Origin: Melioribacter sp.
GTDB lineage: Bacteria; Bacteroidota; Ignavibacteria; Ignavibacteriales; Melioribacteraceae
Direction: 5' to 3'
Assembly: GCA_023250955.1 (NCBI GenBank)
Contig: JAHEZQ010000015.1
Location: 1 to 64,000 of the forward strand
Length of the DNA: 64,000 nt
This document shows, one piece after another, positions 54,205 to 63,020 of this stretch. The position numbers and the translations under genes were made by a program. The notes under the pieces are model-generated. The model had not been told where the DNA came from and did no database searches. It worked only from the letters and a program-made list of their open reading frames with translations. Position 1 is the stretch's first letter. Each line of letters begins with the position of its first letter.

Positions 54205-54954
54205 TTAAAAAGGTTTATTCTGTAACAAAGATTCACATCCAAAAGAAATATACTCTTTTAATATCGGAATCTTCGGAAGCTTGATAGTTGGTAATCCAAA
54301 GCGCAAAGCATAAATAGGTCTAAAAAGAAAAAAATCTTTTTTGATTGGCATGAAATTCCGAAGTAAACATTGAAATTCAAATTCGTGAATTGTACATCCC
54401 GTACTGTAATGCAACTTGATTTCATCTACATATCCGTCGTTCTCACCAAGTAATCTCGCAGTTGGTTTTAATACAAACTTTGGAAGGATATGCAAGTAAG
54501 GAATTGCTTTTAAGAAACTTTTTGCGATTTGTTGATGACCGGCAAATGGTGATCGTTTTGGAGGAAAGCTTATATATAGAAATCCATTATCATTTAGCAA
54601 TTTACCAAGGTTATCGAAAGCTGATTTTTTGTTCGGCACATGTTCTATCACCTCACGTATGATAATTACATCAAAGGTTTCAGATAACCTTTCCGATAGT
54701 TTGGGATCCGTAATATCGCCAACTAAAATCTTAAGATTAGGATTTTTCTTAACAGCTGTTTCTGCACGTTCGGGACTAAGTTCGACCCCGACTACATGCA
54801 TTCCGATCTCTTGTAGAGCTTCCAATAAACCACCTTCGGCACATCCAACTTCTAGAACCGACTTTTTATGAAAGTCGGGAATCAGCTTTTGGAAATAAGG
54901 AAGTAAATATTCTTTTGTATATTGTTTTTGTTCGTAGAAATGTTTTTCAGCCAT
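54205..54954 (-). CDS. Class I SAM-dependent methyltransferase
   Basis: A 249-residue methyltransferase. The SAM-binding motif I is VLEVGCAEGGLLEAL, followed by the acidic V-E-L-S loop, LKILVGDITD (motif II region) and DVIIIREVIEHV. The C-terminal 90 residues differ from the Rossmann core and probably bind the substrate, which is unknown. It starts the leftward direction away from smpB, with 157 bases between the two starts. Confidence 0.8.
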   Translation of the reverse strand: MAEKHFYEQKQYTKEYLLPYFQKLIPDFHKKSVLEVGCAEGGLLEALQEIGMHVVGVELSPERAETAVKKNPNLKILVGDITDPKLSERLSETFDVIIIREVIEHVPNKKSAFDNLGKLLNDNGFLYISFPPKRSPFAGHQQIAKSFLKAIPYLHILPKFVLKPTARLLGENDGYVDEIKLHYSTGCTIHEFEFQCLLRNFMPIKKDFFLFRPIYALRFGLPTIKLPKIPILKEYISFGCESLLQNKPF

Positions 54955-55061
54955 AGTATTCTTTTAGAAGTTGTATGAAAATTTAATCAAACAATTCGAA
55001 CGAGCCAAAATTCTATAAGTCTTTATTGTAGAAAATCTTTTTTTTGTAATTTCCATATATC

Positions 55062-55080
55062 CTTGCAATTAACTTGCAAT
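55062..55080 (+). promoter_or_regulatory. Direct repeat CTTGCAAT upstream of smpB
   Basis: Two copies of CTTGCAAT (55062-55069 and 55073-55080) separated by 3 bases, so 11 bases apart centre to centre, one DNA turn. Each contains the palindrome TTGCAA. It lies about 32 bases before the smpB start and could be an operator or part of the promoter. There is no other evidence, so it is low confidence. Confidence 0.3.
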
Positions 55081-55111
55081 AAAAATAAATTTTGCCATCA
55101 ATTTTAGAATT

Positions 55112-55567
55112 ATGACTGAGAGTACAGAAGAAAAGAATATAACTGTTAACCGAAAAGCTAGTCATGATTATTTCATTCTGCAGACTTATGAAGCCGGTAT
55201 TGTTTTAGTAGGAACTGAAGTCAAAGCATTAAGACAGAACAAAGCAAACCTTGTTGATAGTTATGCAACACTCGCAAACGATGGAGTTTGGCTACACAAT
55301 GCAAACATATCCGTTTATGAACAAGGTAGTATTAACAATCATGATCCGGTTAGAAAAAGGAAATTACTTCTTAACAAAAGTGAAATTAGAAAATTGAATA
55401 AAGCTGTTACGGAAAAAGGAAATACATTAATTCCTTTGAGGCTTTACTTCAAAAACGGTTTAGTAAAAGTAGAATTGGCAGTAGCTACGGGCAAAAGACA
55501 ATATGATAAACGCGAAGATATTGCCAAGCGAGATTTAATTAGAGAAATGCAAAGAAAATTTAAGTAG
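55112..55567 (+). CDS. smpB: SsrA-binding protein SmpB
   Basis: A 151-residue RNA-binding protein that works with tmRNA in trans-translation. The family segments are complete: [38 protein letters not shown], a [15 protein letters not shown] element and the basic [15 protein letters not shown] tail. No tmRNA gene is seen in the window. tyrS follows after 18 bases. Confidence 0.96.
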   Translation: MTESTEEKNITVNRKASHDYFILQTYEAGIVLVGTEVKALRQNKANLVDSYATLANDGVWLHNANISVYEQGSINNHDPVRKRKLLLNKSEIRKLNKAVTEKGNTLIPLRLYFKNGLVKVELAVATGKRQYDKREDIAKRDLIREMQRKFK

Positions 55568-55585
55568 CTTTTTCAGGAGAAAATA

Positions 55586-56818
55586 TTGAATAAAAAAAAT
55601 CTCTTCCCACCTCTTAAAGAACAAATGGACTTGATTAAAAGAGGCACTTCCGAAATTATACCTGAAGAGGAATTAGTTCAGAAACTAGAAAAATCAATAA
55701 AAGAAAATAAACCGTTAAACATAAAACTTGGCTGCGATCCAACACGCCCCGATCTTCATCTTGGTCATTCTGTTGTATTACGCAAGTTAGCTCAGTTCCA
55801 ACAACTTGGCCATACAGCTATTTTAATCATTGGCGACTTTACCGGAATGATCGGCGATCCGTCCGGCAGGAACAGCTCGCGTCCCCCTCTTTCTTTTGCA
55901 GAGTCTCGTGAGAATGGAAAAAGTTATTTTGAACAAGCTTCTAAAATTTTAGACCGGGAAAAAACTAGAATAGTTTACAATTCTGAATGGCTTGGAAAGA
56001 TGACTTTCGAAGATGTGATAAAACTAGCTTCAAAATATACAGTCGCAAGAATGTTAGAGCGTGATGATTTCACTAAAAGATATAAAGGTGGTGTGCCGAT
56101 AAGCATGCATGAAGTACTATATCCTTTAGCCCAAGCAATGGATTCAGTTGCAATTCAAAGCGATGTTGAATTAGGCGGAACAGATCAGAAATTTAATTTA
56201 CTTGTTGGTCGTGATATTCAACGTGAGTTTGGAATGCAGCCGCAAGTGATTCTCACTTTACCACTGTTAATTGGTACAGATGGCGTTGAGAAGATGAGTA
56301 AATCTCTCGACAACTATATTGGAATAAATGAAACTTCGAAAGATATTTATGGTAAAACACTTTCTATCTCTGACGATATGATTTATACTTATTTCGAATT
56401 AACAACTGATATTCCAAATGAGGAATTGAAAACGATTAAACAAAATCTTACTGATAAGAATATTAATCCAAGAGATATTAAGAGATCACTTGCAAGAAAG
56501 TTAGTTGAAATGTACCACTCGAAAGAATCAGCGATCGAAGCGGAAACTGAGTTCGATAATATTTTTGTCAAGAAAGGTTTACCAGACGAAGTAAAAGAAT
56601 ACATTGTAGATCCTAACAAGAAGGAAATGGAAATAGTTGATTTAATTGTTGAAGTTGGATTTGCTCCATCTAAAGGAGAAGCAAGACGTTTAGTTCAACA
56701 AGGCGGCGTAACGATTGACGGAGAAAAAATTGGCAATGTTAAAGAAGTAGTTCGATTAGATAAAACAATGATTCTTAAGGTGGGGAAAAGAAATTTTATA
56801 AAAATAATAGGCAATTAA
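55586..56818 (+). CDS. tyrS: Tyrosyl-tRNA synthetase
   Basis: A 410-residue class I synthetase. The HIGH motif is H58-L-G-H61 in LHLGHS, and the KMSKS loop is VEKMSKS (about 235). Residues about 345-405 form the S4 RNA-binding domain ([18 protein letters not shown]). The start is a TTG with AGGAG (55575-55579) placed 6 bases upstream; no ATG lies close. The arginine decarboxylase start follows its stop after one base, so translation is likely coupled. Confidence 0.95.
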   Translation: MNKKNLFPPLKEQMDLIKRGTSEIIPEEELVQKLEKSIKENKPLNIKLGCDPTRPDLHLGHSVVLRKLAQFQQLGHTAILIIGDFTGMIGDPSGRNSSRPPLSFAESRENGKSYFEQASKILDREKTRIVYNSEWLGKMTFEDVIKLASKYTVARMLERDDFTKRYKGGVPISMHEVLYPLAQAMDSVAIQSDVELGGTDQKFNLLVGRDIQREFGMQPQVILTLPLLIGTDGVEKMSKSLDNYIGINETSKDIYGKTLSISDDMIYTYFELTTDIPNEELKTIKQNLTDKNINPRDIKRSLARKLVEMYHSKESAIEAETEFDNIFVKKGLPDEVKEYIVDPNKKEMEIVDLIVEVGFAPSKGEARRLVQQGGVTIDGEKIGNVKEVVRLDKTMILKVGKRNFIKIIGN

Positions 56819-56819
56819 A

Positions 56820-57380
56820 ATGGAGGATTATAACTTGTACGTTCCAACAAAAATCTTTTTTACGAAAGGTGTCGGTAAGCATAAAGAGTATCTCGCTTCA
56901 TTCGAGCTTGCTCTTCGCAATGCCGGGATTGAAATCTGTAATCTAGTCTCGGTTAGTAGCATATTCCCTATCGGATGCAAAAGACTGAGCAAAGACCAAG
57001 GATTAAAACTACTCAAGCCGGGACAAATTACACATTGTGTAATGGCAAGGAACGCAACATGCGAACCAAACAGATTAATTGCATCCTCTCTAGGTGTTGC
57101 AATTCCAGCCGATAAACAAATGTATGGCTATCTATCAGAACATCATCCATACGGAGAAACTGAAAAAGTTGCCGGTGATTATGCGGAAGATCTTGCTGCT
57201 ACAATGCTTGCAACTACTTTAGGAATAGACTTCGATTCTGATAAAGCATGGAATGAGAGAGAGCAGGTTTATAAAATGTCCGGAAAGATTGTTAACTCTT
57301 TTAATATTACTCAATCAGCTCAAGGTGATAAAAAAGGATTATGGACAACAGTAATAGCTGTTGGAATTCTTCTTCCTTAA
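56820..57380 (+). CDS. Pyruvoyl-dependent arginine decarboxylase
   Basis: A 186-residue PvlArgDC that makes agmatine from arginine, an entry to polyamine synthesis. The self-cleavage site is in V-S-V-S46-S47-I-F-P, where Ser47 is expected to become the pyruvoyl group. Surrounding family blocks include [16 protein letters not shown] and [20 protein letters not shown]. The length and block order are those of the archaeal/chlamydial type. It starts one base after the tyrS stop; terC follows 9 bases later. A speB-like agmatinase is not in the window. Confidence 0.9.
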   Translation: MEDYNLYVPTKIFFTKGVGKHKEYLASFELALRNAGIEICNLVSVSSIFPIGCKRLSKDQGLKLLKPGQITHCVMARNATCEPNRLIASSLGVAIPADKQMYGYLSEHHPYGETEKVAGDYAEDLAATMLATTLGIDFDSDKAWNEREQVYKMSGKIVNSFNITQSAQGDKKGLWTTVIAVGILLP

Positions 57381-57389
57381 GAGAGCAAT

Positions 57390-58313
57390 ATGCATAATCA
57401 CTTTATTTTCTGGGTAATATTTTCTGTTATAATCATATTGATGTTTTATATTGATCTTAACATAACTTCTCATAGAAAAGGTAAGATCGGTATAAAAACA
57501 AGCCTAATTTGGAGCGGTGTTTGGATTGGTACAGCACTTCTATTTAATCTCCTAATTCTTCTTTTTTTAGAAAACGGAAAACAAAAAGCTCTAGAATTTC
57601 TTGCTGGTTACCTTGTAGAGAAATCTCTCTCTGTAGATAATCTTTTTGTTTTTCTAATGATCTTTAATGTAATGGGGATTAAAGAAGAGAATCAACCACA
57701 TGTATTAAAGTGGGGAATTATTTCCGCCATAGCAATGAGAATACTTTTTATTCTTGCTGGAATTGCCCTAATAAACATGTTTCATCCAATTATTTATTTT
57801 TTTGGTGCTCTATTACTGTATGCTGCATACCACATGGCGTTTGGAGAAGAAACTCAAATTGATCTGGAGAATAACAGATTAGTAAAATTTGTTTCTAAAG
57901 CATTTAGAATTTTGCCAAAGTATGAAGGAAGAAAATTCTTCCTTACGCAGGAAGGTAAATTGTTTTTTACTCCGCTTTTTTTAACTTTAATTTTAATTGA
58001 AGCCGCTGATATCGTATTTAATCTTGATTCTGTTCCTGCTGTAATTGCTATCACAACAGATTCATTTATTGTAATTACATCAAACATATTCGCAATACTT
58101 GGTTTACGTGCATTATATTTTGCTTTAGCCGGAATAGTAGACTTGTTTGTATATCTAAAGTATGGTGTCTCTGTTATTCTAGCTTTTGTCGGATTGAAAA
58201 TGTTAGTCGCTGATTATTTCGAAATATCTACAGCACTTTCTTTAGGAATTATTATTCTCTGCATTGCTCTTTCTATAATTCTTTCCCTTATGAAGAAGAA
58301 ACGGATTGCCTAA
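57390..58313 (+). CDS. TerC/Alx family membrane protein
   Basis: A 307-residue protein with about eight to nine transmembrane helices. The family motif LVEKSLSVDNLFVFLMIF carries the conserved Glu, Ser and Asp, and LIEAADIVFNLDSVPAV is the second signature. TerC/Alx proteins are linked to manganese handling and metal loading of exported proteins. Its 3' end overlaps the convergent symporter gene by 26 bases. Confidence 0.88.
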   Translation: MHNHFIFWVIFSVIIILMFYIDLNITSHRKGKIGIKTSLIWSGVWIGTALLFNLLILLFLENGKQKALEFLAGYLVEKSLSVDNLFVFLMIFNVMGIKEENQPHVLKWGIISAIAMRILFILAGIALINMFHPIIYFFGALLLYAAYHMAFGEETQIDLENNRLVKFVSKAFRILPKYEGRKFFLTQEGKLFFTPLFLTLILIEAADIVFNLDSVPAVIAITTDSFIVITSNIFAILGLRALYFALAGIVDLFVYLKYGVSVILAFVGLKMLVADYFEISTALSLGIIILCIALSIILSLMKKKRIA

Positions 58314-59688
58314 AATTAATTATCCCAATTAGATGAACAACAAACGCGAATAATAAACCGGCTATCATTGGTTCGATTTGTTGTAATAAATTATTATTCA
58401 ATTTCTCTTTAACTAAAAACCAAATAACACTTGAAGTTACACCTCCAATAATTTCTACAATAGCAAAATTCTTGGAGATTCTAATTCTTTCATAATAAGC
58501 ACCAAAGACAAGAAAAATAATTCCGGGGATGCAAATGCTACCTATTAAATACCAAATAGTAATTACTGATTGAATAAAATAAGCGATTAGAATACTTATA
58601 AGAGCTGTGAATATTACTCCCACTCTTGTATAACTAGGAATTTTTTCTACAGTTGAGTTTTTCTTAAGCTTAAAAACAAAATCTCTTCCAAAAGTAGTTG
58701 CGCTCAAAAAAATAAAACTGTTAAGAGTGGAGATTATTGTTGCGAACATTGCTGCGTAGAATATTCCTTTCATTCCGCTCCCTAATATTGTTTCGGCATA
58801 AAGCGGAAATGATTGAACGGGATTTGCAAGATTAGGAAGCGAAGCTCTGGCAAATAAACCGGTAGTTGTAGTAAGAAAGTCAAATAAACCCATAAACAGA
58901 ACTGAGATAATAATTCCCCACTTGGCAATATTTCCATTTTTCGCGGCATAGCATCTCTGATGAAATCCAGGATCAGCAAAAGTCCAGAGTGCAATTAAAA
59001 ACCAAACAAGAATATAAATTGGAGAAACATTGGATGTGAATGATAGATGTTCTTTCGGTAAATTTTGCTTTAAGAAATTTAGATCACCCACTTGAGTAAA
59101 AGAGATGTAGACAATCAATATGAATCCGATAAACATTATAAAAAACTGAAAGACATCTGTGTATAAATCCGATTTGTATCCTCCTTTTAATAAATAAATT
59201 CCTGAAACGATAAAGCTAATGAACAAAGCAGGAAGTAAACTTATATTGAATATCATACTAAGAAGGCTAGCCACCATTAATAAATATGGCGCTGGCGAAA
59301 CTAGTATGAATACAAGAACTGAAGAGAGTATTCCTATTGTTTTGCCATAAATCTGTTCTAACTTATCCGGTATGGTAAACAATTCTGCACTTCGGATTTT
59401 TTTTGCAAAGAATATTGCAAACAAAATCGCAAAAATATAGTAAGGTAATCCTTGTGTAAACCAACTCAACAGACCATATCTATAAGTAAATTCACCCACA
59501 CCTAGTATTCCGCCATACCAGGTTGAAACGTTAGTCATTATGAATAGAAATAAACCGACATTTCTACTAGCTAATAAATATTCGGAGGAATTTCCTTTTT
59601 GCTCTTTCTTAGGCAAAAAACCGATTAGAAATAGAATGGAAAAGAATGCAGATATAATTATAAAATCGAGTGAACTAAAAGAGATCAT
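58288..59688 (-). CDS. Sodium:solute symporter, probable thiamine transporter
   Basis: A 466-residue SSS-family protein with 12 to 14 helices. The N-terminal EYLLASRNVGLFLFIMTNVSTWYGGILGVGE is the usual Na+-site region. The gene overlaps thiN by 14 bases and belongs to the TPP-riboswitch operon, so thiamine (or a precursor) is the inferred substrate. Thiamine transport by SSS proteins (ThiV) has been predicted by comparative genomics, and in related Bacteroidetes operons PnuT takes this place. No substrate residues are known to test. Confidence 0.78.
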   Translation of the reverse strand: MISFSSLDFIIISAFFSILFLIGFLPKKEQKGNSSEYLLASRNVGLFLFIMTNVSTWYGGILGVGEFTYRYGLLSWFTQGLPYYIFAILFAIFFAKKIRSAELFTIPDKLEQIYGKTIGILSSVLVFILVSPAPYLLMVASLLSMIFNISLLPALFISFIVSGIYLLKGGYKSDLYTDVFQFFIMFIGFILIVYISFTQVGDLNFLKQNLPKEHLSFTSNVSPIYILVWFLIALWTFADPGFHQRCYAAKNGNIAKWGIIISVLFMGLFDFLTTTTGLFARASLPNLANPVQSFPLYAETILGSGMKGIFYAAMFATIISTLNSFIFLSATTFGRDFVFKLKKNSTVEKIPSYTRVGVIFTALISILIAYFIQSVITIWYLIGSICIPGIIFLVFGAYYERIRISKNFAIVEIIGGVTSSVIWFLVKEKLNNNLLQQIEPMIAGLLFAFVVHLIGIINFRQSVSSS

Positions 59689-60331
59689 GTTTTCTCAGTA
59701 AATCAAAATCACGTATAACAAAAATTATTCCGTCCTTTACTTGTAGATGTACTTTGTTATTGATTGCCATATTACTTGTACTTTCTTTTTGTCCGAATGG
59801 AAGAGCAATATTATTCAACGGATATTTCAATCCCGTTGATTTAATACGAGTTTTAGAATCAATTCCGTATAGTGAAATAATTTCATTTGGGATAGTATTT
59901 AAAATAATACTCCCTGAATATGCAGATAGTAATGATTTTTGATGAATGATCATTATTTTAATTTTACCAAAATATTTTAGCACTATACCAAGATTACAGA
60001 AAGAATGGTCTAATCTATCTCCGGTTGCACCAAGCAATATCACTTCATCAAATTTTTTCTTTATAGCAAATTTTAAGCATTTTTCAACATCTGTATCATT
60101 CTGCCTTATAATTTTTATGATGTTACTATTGTCACTGTAATACTCATAAACATCTTGTCTTATGGAATCAAGGTCTCCAATAATATATGCAGGAATTAAA
60201 TCTAAAGTCTTCGCTGAATTAGCACCACCATCGGCACATAATAATGTTGCATAACCTTTATTCTGTAAAAATTTAACTGTATTCCTATTAGGTGGAAAAC
60301 CGTTTGCAAGTATTATGCATTTCTTCATCAT
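59675..60331 (-). CDS. thiN: Thiamine pyrophosphokinase
   Basis: A 218-residue enzyme that converts thiamine and ATP to TPP and AMP. Family blocks are CADGGANSAK, YIIGDLDSI, NDTDVEKCLKFAI and GATGDRLDHSFCN, which hold the ATP and thiamine sites. The length is standard. It overlaps the TonB receptor stop by 4 bases (ATGA) and the symporter by 14 bases. It is the direct link between imported thiamine and the riboswitch ligand TPP. Confidence 0.92.
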   Translation of the reverse strand: MMKKCIILANGFPPNRNTVKFLQNKGYATLLCADGGANSAKTLDLIPAYIIGDLDSIRQDVYEYYSDNSNIIKIIRQNDTDVEKCLKFAIKKKFDEVILLGATGDRLDHSFCNLGIVLKYFGKIKIMIIHQKSLLSAYSGSIILNTIPNEIISLYGIDSKTRIKSTGLKYPLNNIALPFGQKESTSNMAINNKVHLQVKDGIIFVIRDFDLLRKHDLF

Positions 60332-62841
60332 AGACCTAATTTAATTCCAAATAAATAATTTCTTTCGGCAGCCGGGAAGAATTCCTTACCGATTGCATAA
60401 GCAGCGTATAAATTATCAAACACATTACGCACTTGCCCAAAAATCTTAACTGCATTAGAAAAAGGATTTAGATTGAATTCATAGCTCGCGTAAATGTCCG
60501 CTGTGAAATATGCAGGAACAATATTATCAAAATAATCTTCTGCACCATCGTCATATTCATCAACAATGCCGGGGTATAATTGAAGATATTGTTTCAGATT
60601 TTCATCATAATTATCGGAATAAAATTTACCGACATATTTTGCCGAGATATTTGCAAAGAAATTTCCATAATTCAGTTTAATTATTCCGTTAAATAATAGA
60701 TCAGGAAAACCGCCAATTCTATTATTGCGAATATCAAGAGGAATAATATTTTCACCTTTGTTATATTTTATAAAGGTTGTTCCTTGGCTAATATAATTTT
60801 TGCTATAAGTACCGTTAAAAACAAATTCAATATTATCAGTCAACTTGATGCTTCCGGATAGTTCCGCACCTAGATGAATTGTTCTGTCAATGTTTCCTGT
60901 GATCGGTTGGCCAAATCTATCAACTTGTCCTTGTTTTACAATCTCATTATTGAACAACATATAAAAGAGATTCAACGAAGTTGAAATGTTGTCCTTACGG
61001 TAAACAGTTCCTATTTCTATGTCATTCATCGTCTCAGGTTTAACAAATGGTTTACTGAAATCGTAAACGCTGGGTGCTGTTGTTTCAAACTGTGGAAAAG
61101 TTTTACCATCACTTGATTCTGCGGCGTCGTAATAATTTTTCAGGCGTGGTTCCCGTGTTATGCGTGCAAACGAGAAATAAACATTTAAATCAGGTGAGAA
61201 GCGGTAATTCATTCCTAATCTCGGGTTAAAAAATAAGTCGTCTATTGCGAATTCGTTATCAAGATACTTTTCGTTTTCAATTCTATATTTATGATAGGTC
61301 AATTGAGCTTCTGCAAGAATATTAAAACCGGAATTAATCCGGTAGTTTTCATTGGCATAAATACTGAAAATATCTTTCCCTCCTTCATAGTAGTAGTACC
61401 GGTAATCCTTTGTAACACCGGCAGGTAAATTTTCTGCATAGCCGATACTTCCCCAGTGAACAGATCTATGCAATCTTACTTCTCCCCCAAAAATCAATTC
61501 TCCGTTATTGTGTTTTATGCTTAAACGCGGATTCCATCCCCATTGTTTATTTTCAACTTGCGCTCTTATTAAAGCATTGGTTGGAATCATAAGTGTATCA
61601 AATCCGTTTTTTCTTAGACGAAAGTAATCATCATAAAAAACGCTCCACGAACCGTCGTAATCAAAAAATCCATTACCTAAGACTAAAAACAAAGCATTGT
61701 TCAAAGTTATGTTATCATTGAATCTAATTTCATTTAATAGTTCAAAGTGGGGTTGGGAAAAATTCTCAATTTCATCAGGTCTCCGGTCAAGTGTGTAAGT
61801 ATAATTTTTATCATCCGCTTCCCAATAAGAATAATTTGCTCTTCGTTGTTCTTTATTTTTTATTGCAAATTTTGGTAAGCCCGTGTAGGCAAGTCCATCG
61901 GAAATAGGTCCCCCATATAAATTAATTTGAGTAGTAATATTCTCATCGTAACGAACTGCACTTAAATGATACGAAACAAAATTAATCCAGCTTGAGTTTC
62001 TATATCCGCTGCTTAATGTTTGTGAGATTTTTGTATATAAAGAATACTTATTTGAAATTAATCCGCTGGAAAACTGTAGCGAATATTTTCTTGTATTATA
62101 GTCACCTAATGATGATGAAAATTCATAAAGAGGTTTATCTGAAAAAGTTGATGTAATAATATTTATTGACCCGCCAACCGCCGGATAACCAATTATTCCT
62201 GAACCTGCACCCCGCTGAATTTGAATAAGTTCTGTGCTTTCGAGAATATCCGGGAAATCTAACCAATATACATTGTTATCTTCCGGATCGTTCTGAGGAA
62301 CACCGTTTATCGAAACTGAAATTCGTCTTTGATCAAATCCGCGAATACTTAAATAATTATAACCAATCCCATTCCCATTTTCAGAATAAAATGTTACTGA
62401 TGGCTGGTAACTTAATAATTCGGGAATGTCTTGATTAGTATATGACTCCCTTAACGTTAGCTTATTGATTTTGGAAAATGTAACGGGTGTGATTCCTTCA
62501 TTGCCGATACTACCTTTAACTAGTACAGTCTGGCTGGTAATAATTTTACTTTTTAGAGAAATAATGTTTGATTTTTCATGCTGAAACTCAGATATGCTAA
62601 TAATATAAGTCTCGAAAGCAACATGAGAAAAAAGAATCACATCATCATCTTTAATCTCTCCGCTTAATTCAAAATAACCATCATCATTTGTTACAGCACT
62701 AATATTTTTCCCCTCTATATAAACATTAACATAAGCGAGTGGACTTTTATCTTCGCTACCAACTACTCTTCCTTTCACAGCAGAAATTTGAGCTGTAAGA
62801 CTTTCTACAAATAATAGAAAAAGAATAACTAAGTATTTCAT
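60328..62841 (-). CDS. TonB-dependent receptor, probable thiamine outer-membrane transporter
   Basis: An 837-residue outer-membrane receptor with a signal peptide (about 1-17), an N-terminal carboxypeptidase-D-regulatory-like domain (about 20-95), a plug domain (about 115-225, with GFDQRRISVSINGVPQND), and a 22-strand-type barrel to the C-terminal aromatic strand (NYLFGIKLGL). AAAGGAG lies 8 bases before the ATG. It is the first gene after the TPP riboswitch, so thiamine or a thiamine-phosphate is the inferred substrate; TonB receptors of this class are known in Bacteroidetes thiamine operons. Confidence 0.85.
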   Translation of the reverse strand: MKYLVILFLLFVESLTAQISAVKGRVVGSEDKSPLAYVNVYIEGKNISAVTNDDGYFELSGEIKDDDVILFSHVAFETYIISISEFQHEKSNIISLKSKIITSQTVLVKGSIGNEGITPVTFSKINKLTLRESYTNQDIPELLSYQPSVTFYSENGNGIGYNYLSIRGFDQRRISVSINGVPQNDPEDNNVYWLDFPDILESTELIQIQRGAGSGIIGYPAVGGSINIITSTFSDKPLYEFSSSLGDYNTRKYSLQFSSGLISNKYSLYTKISQTLSSGYRNSSWINFVSYHLSAVRYDENITTQINLYGGPISDGLAYTGLPKFAIKNKEQRRANYSYWEADDKNYTYTLDRRPDEIENFSQPHFELLNEIRFNDNITLNNALFLVLGNGFFDYDGSWSVFYDDYFRLRKNGFDTLMIPTNALIRAQVENKQWGWNPRLSIKHNNGELIFGGEVRLHRSVHWGSIGYAENLPAGVTKDYRYYYYEGGKDIFSIYANENYRINSGFNILAEAQLTYHKYRIENEKYLDNEFAIDDLFFNPRLGMNYRFSPDLNVYFSFARITREPRLKNYYDAAESSDGKTFPQFETTAPSVYDFSKPFVKPETMNDIEIGTVYRKDNISTSLNLFYMLFNNEIVKQGQVDRFGQPITGNIDRTIHLGAELSGSIKLTDNIEFVFNGTYSKNYISQGTTFIKYNKGENIIPLDIRNNRIGGFPDLLFNGIIKLNYGNFFANISAKYVGKFYSDNYDENLKQYLQLYPGIVDEYDDGAEDYFDNIVPAYFTADIYASYEFNLNPFSNAVKIFGQVRNVFDNLYAAYAIGKEFFPAAERNYLFGIKLGL

Positions 62842-62867
62842 TTTAATTCTCCTTTCAAAAAGAATTT

Positions 62868-62890
62868 AAAAAGCCGTTTGGGAAAACGGC
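62868..62890 (-). terminator. Riboswitch-controlled intrinsic terminator
   Basis: On the minus strand, GCCGTTT and AAACGGC (62873-62879 and 62884-62890) form a 7-bp stem with a 4-base loop followed by five Ts. It lies between the TPP aptamer and the TonB receptor ATG. The 9 bases 62881-62889 overlap this stem and are perfectly complementary to 62911-62919 in the aptamer's 3' side, so the two hairpins exclude each other. Confidence 0.88.
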
Positions 62891-62910
62891 CATACTTAAT
62901 TATTCCTGTC

Positions 62911-62994
62911 CCGTTTTCCTACGCTGGCATTACCCAGATCAGGTTCAAGGGTTTACTCTCAGACGTCCCGAGAATCGGGAGACACCCCTAACAG
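62911..62994 (-). promoter_or_regulatory. TPP (thiamine pyrophosphate) riboswitch
   Basis: On the minus strand the aptamer carries the conserved thi-box elements CTGAGAG, ACCCTTGAACCTGATCTGG and TAATGCCAGCGTAGG, with a P3 stem (CCCGA/TCGGG). P1 pairs CTGTT (62990-62994) with AACGG (62911-62915, one G-U). When TPP closes P1, AACGG is held and the downstream terminator forms; without TPP, 62911-62919 can pair with 62881-62889 and prevent the terminator. This is a readable OFF switch for the thiamine operon. The promoter lies upstream of 62994 and is not clear. Confidence 0.95.
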
Positions 62995-63020
62995 CTTGAA
63001 ATTATTTATTAGAACAATTT

